Of a DNA stretch of 32,680 bases, positions 1-7,515 are shown piece by piece. This DNA is from Luminiphilus sp. (lineage in GTDB: Bacteria > Pseudomonadota > Gammaproteobacteria > Pseudomonadales > Halieaceae). The position numbers and the translations under genes are program-made. The notes beneath the pieces are model-generated. The model had not been told where the DNA came from. It searched no databases and was given only the letters and a program-made list of their open reading frames with translations. Positions within the stretch are counted from its first letter, which is position 1. The number at the start of each line of letters is the position of its first letter. The stretch is from the NCBI GenBank assembly GCA_029242325.1, contig JAQWUD010000041.1, positions 1 to 32,680 on the forward strand, given 5' to 3'.

Positions 1-776
1 CTCGTATAGTTGTTGGCGAAATTACGGGTTTCTTCTTTAGTCATCTGCGCTGCAGCGATGCTTTCCTCGAGGCTATAAATAACGTCTAGTGCTCGGGGGT
101 CAATTGTCAGCCCAGCGAGAGCGTGAACATCAGTGATGAGCGCCTTGTACTGTTGCCGGAGTGCCTCACTTTTCTCATCGTCCTTAAAGTAATACTCACG
201 CTCTGGTAATCCAATACCACCCTGACTTAGATACATGGCGTTAATACCGGGATTCTTAGCATCAGCGTAGGGAAAAATGCCAACAGGTCCATTGAAGCCC
301 AGTCGCGCAGCAACACCGAAAAACGCAAAGACATCGTCTTTAGAAGCGATCGCATCTATTTGCGCTAGGTAAGGCTGAAGTGGCGCAACACCACTCTCAT
401 CGCGGGTCGCAAAGTCCTGAAAAGACAAATACAGGTCTCCCACTCGCTGCTGGTCGCTCCCCTCTTCGTTTTCTGTTGCGGACGCGGCCTCAATGATCGC
501 CTTCACATCCTCGTCACTTTTGTCTCTGAGGATATCGAAGGCGCCATAGCGGCTTCTATCCGAGGGAATTTCGTTTTCCGCGATCCACTTGCCGTTAACA
601 TAAGCAAAGAAGTCATCGCCGGGATGGGTAGCATCATCGAGTTCGGCAGGGTCAAAACCCAGTGATTGAGTTACATCCGACACGGTTGCCACTTCATTAG
701 ATTGATCCTGAGTGCAACTGACGAGCAGTAACGTGAAGGTCGCAAAAACAATAGTAGGCAAAGTACGCGCTTGCAT
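1..776 (-). CDS. M13-family (neprilysin/PepO-type) zinc metallopeptidase, 5' part only
   Basis: The gene enters from the left edge on the minus strand, so only the first 258 residues are visible. The start ATG (774-776) is preceded by a GGGAGATC-type ribosome site. The N-terminus is a lipoprotein signal with lipobox LLVSC (Cys21), which suggests the mature enzyme is anchored to a membrane facing the periplasm. It continues with DDFFAYVNGKWIAENEIP, the hallmark opening of M13 peptidases, then a segment with the IGLPEREYYF signature of the same family. The HExxH zinc site lies beyond the edge, so catalytic competence cannot be judged. The family cleaves short peptides. It lies 141 bp downstream of a hydrolase gene with hairpins between, so it probably has its own promoter. 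Identification is by motif recognition and is confident at family level. Confidence 0.93.
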   Translation of the reverse strand, partial: MQARTLPTIVFATFTLLLVSCTQDQSNEVATVSDVTQSLGFDPAELDDATHPGDDFFAYVNGKWIAENEIPSDRSRYGAFDILRDKSDEDVKAIIEAASATENEEGSDQQRVGDLYLSFQDFATRDESGVAPLQPYLAQIDAIASKDDVFAFFGVAARLGFNGPVGIFPYADAKNPGINAMYLSQGGIGLPEREYYFKDDEKSEALRQQYKALITDVHALAGLTIDPRALDVIYSLEESIAAAQMTKEETRNFANNYT

Positions 777-880
777 CGAGGTGATCTCCCTATTTTTGGC
801 CTCGCTATACTACGTCTCCAGCAGCCTCGCGCAAAGCGCCGAGTCGCCGGGTTCAACGCAGATAAAATATTCCAGAACTT

Positions 881-911
881 GGCATCGGGCTGATGCCTGC
901 GCCGCGGCGCA
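881..911 (-). terminator. Two adjacent hairpin-forming sequences after the hydrolase gene
   Basis: Just downstream of the hydrolase stop (minus direction) lies a perfect 14-bp palindrome, TGCGCCGCGGCGCA (898-911). It is followed by a 6-bp stem with a 5-nt loop, GGCATC/GATGCC (881-897). The position fits the end of the VOC-MFS-hydrolase operon. There is no U-run after either stem, so this is not a standard intrinsic terminator; it may be a weak terminator or an mRNA 3'-end stabiliser. Confidence 0.35.
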
Positions 912-917
912 AAAGCA

Positions 918-1703
918 TCATTCCATAAATTCGCGAGCAAGCTGTGCGAGTGCGTCGGCACCTAGCTCGAAGGCAGGCATGGTGATATCCGCTCGCTCGA
1001 CTAAGGTTGCAGTTGGGATCCAACTCGCCGCTTGAAGCGTGCCATCCCGAAGGCTCGAGTTGGTTGCGATGACTAGGGTGGGCTGTGATACGCGTTCAGC
1101 GGGACCCTGAGCATCATAGCTTGTTGCCGCATGAAACCCTGCATTGCGCTTCTCTCCTGATCCCACGAAATCAAAAAACAGGTTTAGCGCCCGCTCGTAG
1201 GGCACTGTGTCCAAACGACTCATCACCATAGACTGAAACAGGCTGTTCATGGGGTCTTCCTGCTGACGGTAGTCAGGTGGCTCCGTGAGCGAGGCTCTGA
1301 TGTCTTTCATTTCGGGGCCAGAGAAGACCGGAACGTCTACTAATACCAGACCACTGACCTGCTTTGGATATCGGTTTGCCATTTCGATGGCCACCAGCGC
1401 ACCAGAATGGAACCCCAGTAAATAGGCGGGCTGCGTCATGAGCTCCAACAGGGGTGCTATCGCTTCGGTATACCCCGCCACGGTGGGCAGATCCGCCAAA
1501 GCATCTGAACATCCATACCCGGGTAAATCCGCACTCCATACTCGCCCCCCCAACACGCTGGCAAAGGTACGGAAAAAACATCCTCCGTAAGGCACTGGAG
1601 GCAGGCAGATAAGCGGTGGCGACGCACGCTCTGTACTGTGCCAATGCCAAACGTGGAGCTGCCCGGCAACATTATTCAAATAACTGCGCTGCGAGCCGAT
1701 CAT
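918..1703 (-). CDS. Alpha/beta-fold hydrolase, probable catalytic His missing
   Basis: A 261-aa cytoplasmic protein with no signal peptide. The nucleophile elbow GFHSG places the catalytic Ser at residue 100. The strand before it (LPPVPYGG, residues 34-41) occupies the oxyanion-loop position and departs from the usual HGxP form. Near the C-terminus, where relatives usually read HFPALE or similar, this protein has TMPAFE, with Thr241 in the histidine position. It may therefore be inactive or use a different residue. The start ATG directly abuts the stop of the upstream MFS gene (TGAATG at 1701-1706), so it is translationally coupled as the last gene of a VOC-MFS-hydrolase operon. The substrate is unknown. 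The fold is certain; activity is not. Confidence 0.85.
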   Translation of the reverse strand: MIGSQRSYLNNVAGQLHVWHWHSTERASPPLICLPPVPYGGCFFRTFASVLGGRVWSADLPGYGCSDALADLPTVAGYTEAIAPLLELMTQPAYLLGFHSGALVAIEMANRYPKQVSGLVLVDVPVFSGPEMKDIRASLTEPPDYRQQEDPMNSLFQSMVMSRLDTVPYERALNLFFDFVGSGEKRNAGFHAATSYDAQGPAERVSQPTLVIATNSSLRDGTLQAASWIPTATLVERADITMPAFELGADALAQLAREFME

Positions 1704-3032
1704 TCAGGTGAGTCCCTCGTGCTCGGTAATGCCCTGATCATAGGAGCCCAGAATACCTCGTAAGCCGAGCAGCACCGGGAAGCCGAAGATGATGGGAATC
1801 ACCGCCATCGAGTAGCGGATCCCCTCCACGCCAAACACGTAGTCGTTGAGCAATGCGACCGCAGTTGGGCCCAGAAAGAGACCGGCCATGCTGATGAACA
1901 TGTAGTAGAGCGCGACGGTCTGAGCCTTGATAGGGCCTGGCGCGATTCTGAGGAGCGCGGTCACGCCCATCGCCGAGGTCATACCGATACCCATATTGTT
2001 GAGCACGAAAACGCCCATGGCGAGGGGCGCGGTAGGCATCAAAGGAAATAGCGCGCCCGTCAGCACTGTTGCAAATACACCAAACAACGCAATCTTCATC
2101 GCTGCATCGCGCTTACCCTGAGCAATCCAGTGATCGCATAGCCAACCTGCAGACAAGACCGCCGCGGGGCCGCAAATGATCAACAGCACACCATTGATGG
2201 AGGCGTAGTAGCTGGCCTCCCAGCCCCAGGTGCGCTCAAAAAGCGCTGCGCCCCAACTTTGACTGTAGGCGACGATCGTCATGAAACAGAAAACGCTGAC
2301 AAAGCCGCCATACATTCGCCAGCGTGCCGCTACATGTTTGAGCATGTCGGGCAGGCTGCCACCGGTAGCAGAGGGCCCACCCAAACGCAGCGGTTCGCGC
2401 AACAGAAAGAACAACACAGAGAGAATCAACCCGGGAAGACCCACAATAAAGAAGGTCGCTTGCCATGGCGCCAGCTCGCCGACGCCGGGGAGCGTGATGG
2501 AGCCTCCCGATTTGGCCCAGGTCAGTACCCCGGCCCCCAAAAGGGAGGCGAAGCCCGCCCCCACTGACAGCGCCATCGTGTAAACCGCGATAGGTCGAGA
2601 GCGTCTCTCGGGGGGAAAGCTATCAGAGATGATCGACATGGCGCAGGGACTCAGGGTAGCTTCTCCTACACCAATACTCATGCGCGCAATAAACAGGTGC
2701 GTGAAATTGCGTGCCAGTCCCGACGCCGCGGTGGCGATAGACCAGACCGCTATCCCGACAGCCACAATCTTCACCCGATTTTTACGATCAGCGAGCCACC
2801 CAAGAGGCAAACCCATTGTGGCGTAAAAGATCGCAAAAGCGGGCCCGAGTAGCAGACCGATCTGGGTGTCCGTCAGGCCGAGATCGGCCTTGATTGGCTC
2901 GATCAACAACCCCAGCACGTAGCGATCGATAAACGAGAAGATGTAAGCGATGGTGAGCAGGCCCACCGTCAGCCAGCCATAGGCCAGACTGCTCTGCTGC
3001 TCTGGTTGCGCGCCCGATGCCGCGTCGCTCAT
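1704..3032 (-). CDS. MFS transporter, spinster-like
   Basis: A 442-aa inner-membrane carrier with about 12 predicted membrane segments. TM1 carries the FSFIDRYVLGLLIEPIK signature typical of the spinster-like (Spns) MFS branch. The loop between TM2 and TM3 has motif A (GWLADRKNRVK), and TM4 has GVGEATLSPCAMSIISDSFP. Members of this branch carry lipids, sphingolipid-like molecules or organic acids in various organisms, so the substrate here cannot be stated. The gene starts within the stop of the VOC gene (ATGA overlap, 3029-3032) and ends directly against the hydrolase start, so all three form one transcription unit. A paralogue of the same branch lies at 29972-31303. Confidence 0.92.
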   Translation of the reverse strand: MSDAASGAQPEQQSSLAYGWLTVGLLTIAYIFSFIDRYVLGLLIEPIKADLGLTDTQIGLLLGPAFAIFYATMGLPLGWLADRKNRVKIVAVGIAVWSIATAASGLARNFTHLFIARMSIGVGEATLSPCAMSIISDSFPPERRSRPIAVYTMALSVGAGFASLLGAGVLTWAKSGGSITLPGVGELAPWQATFFIVGLPGLILSVLFFLLREPLRLGGPSATGGSLPDMLKHVAARWRMYGGFVSVFCFMTIVAYSQSWGAALFERTWGWEASYYASINGVLLIICGPAAVLSAGWLCDHWIAQGKRDAAMKIALFGVFATVLTGALFPLMPTAPLAMGVFVLNNMGIGMTSAMGVTALLRIAPGPIKAQTVALYYMFISMAGLFLGPTAVALLNDYVFGVEGIRYSMAVIPIIFGFPVLLGLRGILGSYDQGITEHEGLT

Positions 3033-3508
3033 ACGAACTGATTCACTTCAACAAAGTAACCGCTGGGGTCAAAGAAACTGATGCCCAACACACGAAATAC
3101 CCCGCCATCAGGCTTGGGATACTCGCTGACCACCGGCTCACACACCATCTCGATACCGGGGACAGTTTGCAGCTTCTCGTAAACACCCTTCACATCTTCG
3201 TGGTGTAGCACGTACACGGACTCACCGATACGCACCCGATTAGGATTCGACCGCGGTGGCGGTTCAGGCAGTGGCGGGTCGATGTACTGGAGAATACCCA
3301 GCATGCCGATGAAGTCATCCTTGCACTTGAGCATAACGAGGCGGGTCTGGGAATTGGGCTCACCGGCAGGCAAACCGTCCCCTGAGACCAGAATTTCCTC
3401 GTCGTAGTGCACCGACATGCCCAGAATATCGCGGTAAATCTGCAGTGATGGTTCGATGTCGTTTACCAGCATCGTCGTGCGTCGAATCAGAACCGGGACA
3501 TCGCTCAT
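3029..3508 (-). CDS. VOC-family (glyoxalase/extradiol dioxygenase fold) protein
   Basis: A 159-aa protein with the vicinal-oxygen-chelate pattern. The opening is RTTMLVNDIEPSLQIYRDIL, a second half begins near ESVYVLHHEDV, and the end is FFDPSGYFVEVNQF, whose Glu is the usual metal ligand. Such proteins are glyoxalases, ring-cleaving dioxygenases, epimerases or resistance proteins, and sequence reading alone cannot choose among them. It is the first gene of a coupled operon with an MFS carrier and a hydrolase, which suggests handling of an imported or exported small molecule. The start ATG (3506-3508) has an AAAGAGAG ribosome site. The promoter is in the 69-bp gap shared with the divergent gene at 3578. 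Confidence 0.88.
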   Translation of the reverse strand: MSDVPVLIRRTTMLVNDIEPSLQIYRDILGMSVHYDEEILVSGDGLPAGEPNSQTRLVMLKCKDDFIGMLGILQYIDPPLPEPPPRSNPNRVRIGESVYVLHHEDVKGVYEKLQTVPGIEMVCEPVVSEYPKPDGGVFRVLGISFFDPSGYFVEVNQFV

Positions 3509-3581
3509 AGTGCTCTCTTTGTTTTATAGATATAACTTTAGTACTTTACGGCTGTCACTGACGCGGAGGCAAGCACTATGA
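3505..3581. promoter_or_regulatory. Divergent promoter region framed by a 10-bp inverted repeat
   Basis: The gap between the VOC gene (minus) and the CpeT-like gene (plus) is 69 bp and AT-rich in the middle (TTTTATAGATATAAC). Both genes start in the identical context AGCACTATGA, giving perfect 10-bp inverted arms at 3505-3514 and 3572-3581. The AT-rich core offers -10-like hexamers on both strands (TATAAC, TATAAA), but no convincing -35 was found. The symmetry could mark a shared operator or be chance. Confidence 0.4.
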
Positions 3582-4474
3582 CCGACACTTTCATTTCCCG
3601 AGTCCTGGGCAAGGCCTCAACTGCCTTTGTCTGCGTCGTTTCGATCAGCTTAACGGTGGAAAGCCTGGCTCAGGGTCAGGACACCACCCCTTGGCGCCGC
3701 GATCTGCAAGTCATTGAGGTCATGCTGCCCGGTCTCTACAGCAATGCCAACCAGGCCTATTTCGATGGACGCCGCCAAGTCTCTAGTCCTCAGCCACGTC
3801 ATGATCTGCTCATCGAAACCGCAGATGACGGCTTTATAGCGACCCTCAGCGCACCCGGGGGCGCGGTGGTGGCGGTGCAACGCTGGTCCCTGGTAGAGGA
3901 CGATGAGCAACAGGCCGTGCGCATGAATATCTCCAGCAGTGATGGGGACACCCGCTGCCCCGTCTGGTGGAAGCGGGATGCCGCACAATTCAGCGCCCTG
4001 AGCGACCCAGACTGTGTTAATCAGGCAAAGAGTCCTGCAGCACTCTTACTTGCTCAGCAACAATTTTGGTGGACACCGCAAGGGGACGGCGGCGTTGTAA
4101 AGCTCCATCGGGCTCGGCAGTTCAGTTGTTTCGCTGATATCCCGGGCGTAGGGGGTGGGCGCGATGAACCCTATGTAAGATATGACAATCTCGATCTACA
4201 CGATCAAGGGGCCGAGACCTGGTTTACGACCAACGACGGCCGCAATCTAGGACTCAGGCTCTTTAACGTGGACTGGCCGATCAATAACTACGATGGCTAT
4301 TTCACACGAGACTCTCTGGTCATCTATGTCGTAGAGAAGCTCGATGACGGAAGTACCAAAGAGCATGGCTACGCTTTCACTCTACCTGAGGCGAACCGCA
4401 TCGGCATTAACCTTAAGTGGCTGCTCGCCAGCTGCTTCATGATCTCGGGTAAGGTCGACACTCCGACAATGTGA
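3578..4474 (+). CDS. Exported protein resembling CpcT/CpeT-type chromophore lyases
   Basis: A 298-aa protein with an N-terminal signal peptide (hydrophobic stretch about 15-30, likely cleavage after SLAQG). The mature part has MLPGLYSNANQAYFDG (about residues 50-65) and a pair of cysteines in CPVWWKRDAAQFSALSDPDC. These resemble the opening and the cysteine-flanked strand of proteobacterial CpcT/CpeT-like proteins, a beta-barrel family named for bilin attachment in cyanobacteria. In bacteria without phycobiliproteins its function is unknown. This protein is longer than the roughly 200-aa family core and has a C-terminal extension. The start ATG has a GGAGG ribosome site at 3564-3568. The next gene follows with almost no gap. 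The family assignment is tentative. Confidence 0.6.
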   Translation: MTDTFISRVLGKASTAFVCVVSISLTVESLAQGQDTTPWRRDLQVIEVMLPGLYSNANQAYFDGRRQVSSPQPRHDLLIETADDGFIATLSAPGGAVVAVQRWSLVEDDEQQAVRMNISSSDGDTRCPVWWKRDAAQFSALSDPDCVNQAKSPAALLLAQQQFWWTPQGDGGVVKLHRARQFSCFADIPGVGGGRDEPYVRYDNLDLHDQGAETWFTTNDGRNLGLRLFNVDWPINNYDGYFTRDSLVIYVVEKLDDGSTKEHGYAFTLPEANRIGINLKWLLASCFMISGKVDTPTM

Positions 4475-4485
4475 GCAGGACATCC

Positions 4486-5337
4486 ATGACGATTCGTCGA
4501 AGAGACATTCTGCTAGGCACCGGCGCCGGGCTGACGGCACTGGGAGTTACCGAGACAGGCACAGCGGAGAGTGACTGCGGCTCCTTCTCAACTCACCGCT
4601 CCACCTACGTATTGGTGCACGGCACCTGGCACGGCGGCTGGGTATGGCAGGAGGTCGCCGACAGGCTTCGAGCGGCGGGCCATCGTGTGTATACCCCCAC
4701 CTGCACCGGCTGTGGTGAGCGCTTCCATCTCGCTGGCCCCGAGGTCGGTCTCGAGACCCACATCACCGACATTGTTCAGGTATTGGATTTTGAAGACCTT
4801 GACAATGTCATTCTCGTGGGGCATTCGTTTTCCGGTATCACGATCACCGGCGTGGCAGATCGCCTGCGAGAGCGCATTGAACGGATTGTATTTTTCGATG
4901 CACTGGTGCCCCGTGAAGGGCGGATGAGTTGCGTACCCAGACATCCAGAGACCGGCGACTTCCCCAAGTGGTGGAAAGAAAGGGAAAAGCAGTTTATCAG
5001 TGGCTACCAAATGGATCTCTGGCAGGACTACCCTATGGAGATGCTGGTGCCTGACACCTTCCCCGAAGTCGCTGCCAAACTCAGGCGCTTGATCACTCCG
5101 CACCCGGCAAAACAATGGACCGATGAGTTGGTATTGGCTGACGGCGGTTGGCAGGGGTTGCACCCGACCTACATTCATTGCGTGGGCCAGGCATACCGAA
5201 AAAGCTCTGATCTCATGGTAGGGCCAGCACGAGGACCAGATTGGAAATTTATAGAGCTGGATATTCCACGCGACGGGATGCTGACCCATCCAGCTCTTGT
5301 GGCCACCACTTTGAATTCCCTATCCAATGTTCGTTAA
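4486..5337 (+). CDS. Tat-exported alpha/beta hydrolase (methylesterase/hydroxynitrile-lyase-like)
   Basis: A 283-aa protein. I chose ATG 4486 because AGGA lies 5 nt upstream and it opens with a twin-arginine signal, RRRDILLGTGAGLTALG; a GTG at 4471 overlapping the previous stop is the alternative. The domain has VLVHGTWHGGWVW (oxyanion loop) and GHSFSG, with catalytic Ser114. This arrangement is typical of the plant-type methylesterase / EstC / hydroxynitrile lyase branch. That branch normally ends with a catalytic His in an HDAM- or HMAM-like motif; here it reads RDGM (Arg262, codon CGC), one base from His (CAC). The enzyme may thus be inactive or altered. It forms a tight pair with the CpeT-like gene upstream. 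The substrate is unknown. Confidence 0.87.
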   Translation: MTIRRRDILLGTGAGLTALGVTETGTAESDCGSFSTHRSTYVLVHGTWHGGWVWQEVADRLRAAGHRVYTPTCTGCGERFHLAGPEVGLETHITDIVQVLDFEDLDNVILVGHSFSGITITGVADRLRERIERIVFFDALVPREGRMSCVPRHPETGDFPKWWKEREKQFISGYQMDLWQDYPMEMLVPDTFPEVAAKLRRLITPHPAKQWTDELVLADGGWQGLHPTYIHCVGQAYRKSSDLMVGPARGPDWKFIELDIPRDGMLTHPALVATTLNSLSNVR

Positions 5338-5554
5338 CACAATTCCATCCATGCCTGTGTCTTGCGCCCTTTCCCAGCTCCAGAGCTAGAACAGAAAACG
5401 GGTGTCATGGGGTGATGGTGTAACCAAGACACCGCTCTAACGTTCGTACGCTGCAGAGAAAGCAGCGCGCCTGGCGTCTGAGCGGTGATATCGATTGCTT
5501 GTCGATGTTGATCGCCTCACTATGTCGAGGGTATCGAAGTTGCAGAGAAGTCCG

Positions 5555-6544
5555 ATGAAACATTATCTGTGGATGCTAATGGGAGTCACGATGATATCCG
5601 TAGCCCAGCCACCTATTGCCATTGGCTTGCATGGAGGCGCTGGTACTATCGAGCGAGGCGCGATGAGTGCCGAGTTAGAGGAAACTTATCGCGCGGCCCT
5701 CGACAAGGCGATTACAACGGGCCACGAGCGGCTACTAGAAGGCCAATCCGGGCTCGACGTCGTCGTCAGCGTTATTCAAATGATGGAAGACTCACCGCTG
5801 TTCAATGCTGGACGCGGCGCGGTATATACGTGGGACGGCGCTCATGAGCTCGACGCCTCTATCATGCACGGCAAGCATCTTGACGCAGGTGCCATTGCCG
5901 GCGTACGCACTGTGAAATCTCCCATTGCGTTGGCTCGTGCTGTCATGGAGCACTCCCCCCATGTGATGCTCGCTGGATCAGGGGCCGAAGACTTTGCAAT
6001 TGATCAGGGGTTCGAACCGGTATCCAGTGACTACTTTGCGACCGAGCGAAGACGCGAGGCGCTAAAGGCCCATAAGGCCAACGAACAGGCTGGACTGCGA
6101 CCGGAGGCAGATCACAAGTTCGGCACGGTTGGGGTAGTGGTTTTGGATCAGGCCGGCAATCTGGTGGCAGGCACTTCTACCGGCGGCATGACAGGTAAAC
6201 GCTGGGGGCGTATCGGGGACTCGCCCATAATTGGCGCAGGGACCTATGCCGATAATCGTAGCTGCGCTGTCTCGGCAACTGGCCATGGCGAATTCTTTAT
6301 TCGACATACGGTTGCGAGAGATATTTGCGCCCGCATGCAATTCGCTGGCGTAACCCTGCAAGAGGCCGCAAGTGCCACAGTGATGGAAGCGCTGGTGGAG
6401 GCTGGAGGGGAGGGCGGCGTTATCGCCGTCGATCGAACCGGATCGGTGGTACTCGTCTTCAATACGCCAGGTATGTATCGCGCCTCGATTGACGCGAAGG
6501 GTCACAAACTTTTGGGAATCTATGGTGAAAACGACTCCCAGTAA
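5555..6544 (+). CDS. iaaA: Isoaspartyl peptidase / L-asparaginase (Ntn-hydrolase, plant type)
   Basis: A 329-aa precursor that self-cleaves into two chains. The N-terminal part has AIGLHGGAGTI and LFNAGRGAV, both family signatures. The autocleavage site is HKFGTVGVV, making Thr191 the new N-terminal nucleophile, followed by STGGMTGKRWGRIGDSPIIGAG with the substrate-binding residues. The family removes isoaspartyl residues from dipeptides and hydrolyses asparagine. I chose ATG 5555 because AGAGAAG precedes it and it starts a short hydrophobic leader (MKHYLWMLMGVTMISVAQ), so export to the periplasm is likely. Earlier in-frame starts exist at TTG 5495 and ATG 5522. The neighbouring gamma-glutamyltransferase is another Ntn-type, probably periplasmic peptide-cleaving enzyme. 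The symbol follows the E. coli homologue. Confidence 0.9.
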   Translation: MKHYLWMLMGVTMISVAQPPIAIGLHGGAGTIERGAMSAELEETYRAALDKAITTGHERLLEGQSGLDVVVSVIQMMEDSPLFNAGRGAVYTWDGAHELDASIMHGKHLDAGAIAGVRTVKSPIALARAVMEHSPHVMLAGSGAEDFAIDQGFEPVSSDYFATERRREALKAHKANEQAGLRPEADHKFGTVGVVVLDQAGNLVAGTSTGGMTGKRWGRIGDSPIIGAGTYADNRSCAVSATGHGEFFIRHTVARDICARMQFAGVTLQEAASATVMEALVEAGGEGGVIAVDRTGSVVLVFNTPGMYRASIDAKGHKLLGIYGENDSQ

Positions 6545-6613
6545 CCTACCCACAGGTCATCGCTGCCCTATTTCCCCGTGCTTCGCGCTGGAGCGCGAGA
6601 ACGAGACAGAGAC

Positions 6614-7513
6614 ATGAGCACGCAGATTCAGCATCTTGCCGCGAATACTCCGCAAGAAGAGTTGCTCCAACACATGGCTGCAGATGGCGCCGTCATCATC
6701 GACAACGTACTGGACAGCCAACGGCTCTGCGCACTGGCTCAGGAGCTCGACCCCTTTCTGGAGAACGAGGTCTACGGTCGAGATGCGTTTACCGGTTTTC
6801 ACACGCAACGCATCGGCGCGCTAATCGCTCGCTCACGGGCTTGTGGTGAACTGGCGCTGGAGCCCCAACTGCTCGATGCGGCACGAGCCTATCTGGCAGA
6901 GCATTGCGACGACGTGCAATTACACTTTACGTCTGCGGTGGCTATCGCTCCAGGCGAGTCTGCACAAATCTTGCACCGTGATCGTGGCATTTGGGGTGGC
7001 TATGTGCCGCGACAAATTGAACCACTGTTCAGCACGATCTGGGCGCTCACACCGTTCACAAAAGAGAACGGCGCGACGCAGGTTGCAGTTGGCTCACACC
7101 GCTGGGAGAAGCAGCGTCAGCCGCAGCCGCATGAAATTGCCTACGCCGAGATGTCACCCGGCTCCGTGCTGTGCTACAACGGCACGGTACTTCATGGCGG
7201 TGGCGCCAACACCACTGACAACGACACGCGCGTCGGAGTCTTTTTACACTACACCCTGAATTGGCTGCGCCAGGAAGAGAACCAATACCTTTCCTGTCCT
7301 CCCGAACATGCGCAATACCTTCCGCAGGAGCTTCGCGCACTCATTGGCTATGCCAAAGGGGGATATGTACTGGGTTTCTATTCAGATCCTGATGACAATA
7401 GTGCCGAACATGAGTCGGTCAGTCCTGAGAATCTGTTCAGTCGGCACCGCGACGAGTTCGACACATTGCCGAGTGAGGAGCAACTGGTGTCGCGATCGAC
7501 ACCTGAGGCCTAG
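6614..7513 (+). CDS. Phytanoyl-CoA dioxygenase (PhyH) family Fe(II)/2-oxoglutarate oxygenase
   Basis: A 299-aa cytoplasmic protein from ATG 6614 (an upstream GTG at 6578 would add 12 residues of low-complexity Arg-rich sequence). It has the HxD...H facial triad of the family: HRD (His121, Asp123) and LHGGG (His194). Arg206 in TRVGVFLHY is the expected 2-oxoglutarate-binding residue. PhyH-like enzymes hydroxylate very diverse substrates such as branched acyl-CoA, ectoine and halogenated intermediates, and the substrate cannot be read here. It lies 69 bp after the isoaspartyl peptidase and converges with the gamma-glutamyltransferase gene, only 2 bp separating the stops. Confidence 0.92.
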   Translation: MSTQIQHLAANTPQEELLQHMAADGAVIIDNVLDSQRLCALAQELDPFLENEVYGRDAFTGFHTQRIGALIARSRACGELALEPQLLDAARAYLAEHCDDVQLHFTSAVAIAPGESAQILHRDRGIWGGYVPRQIEPLFSTIWALTPFTKENGATQVAVGSHRWEKQRQPQPHEIAYAEMSPGSVLCYNGTVLHGGGANTTDNDTRVGVFLHYTLNWLRQEENQYLSCPPEHAQYLPQELRALIGYAKGGYVLGFYSDPDDNSAEHESVSPENLFSRHRDEFDTLPSEEQLVSRSTPEA

Positions 7514-7515
7514 TG

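Noticed and set aside
4588-5289. 233-codon minus-strand frame opposite the Tat-exported hydrolase
   Set aside because: Shadow of a clear gene with recognised motifs on the plus strand; no ribosome site or domain.
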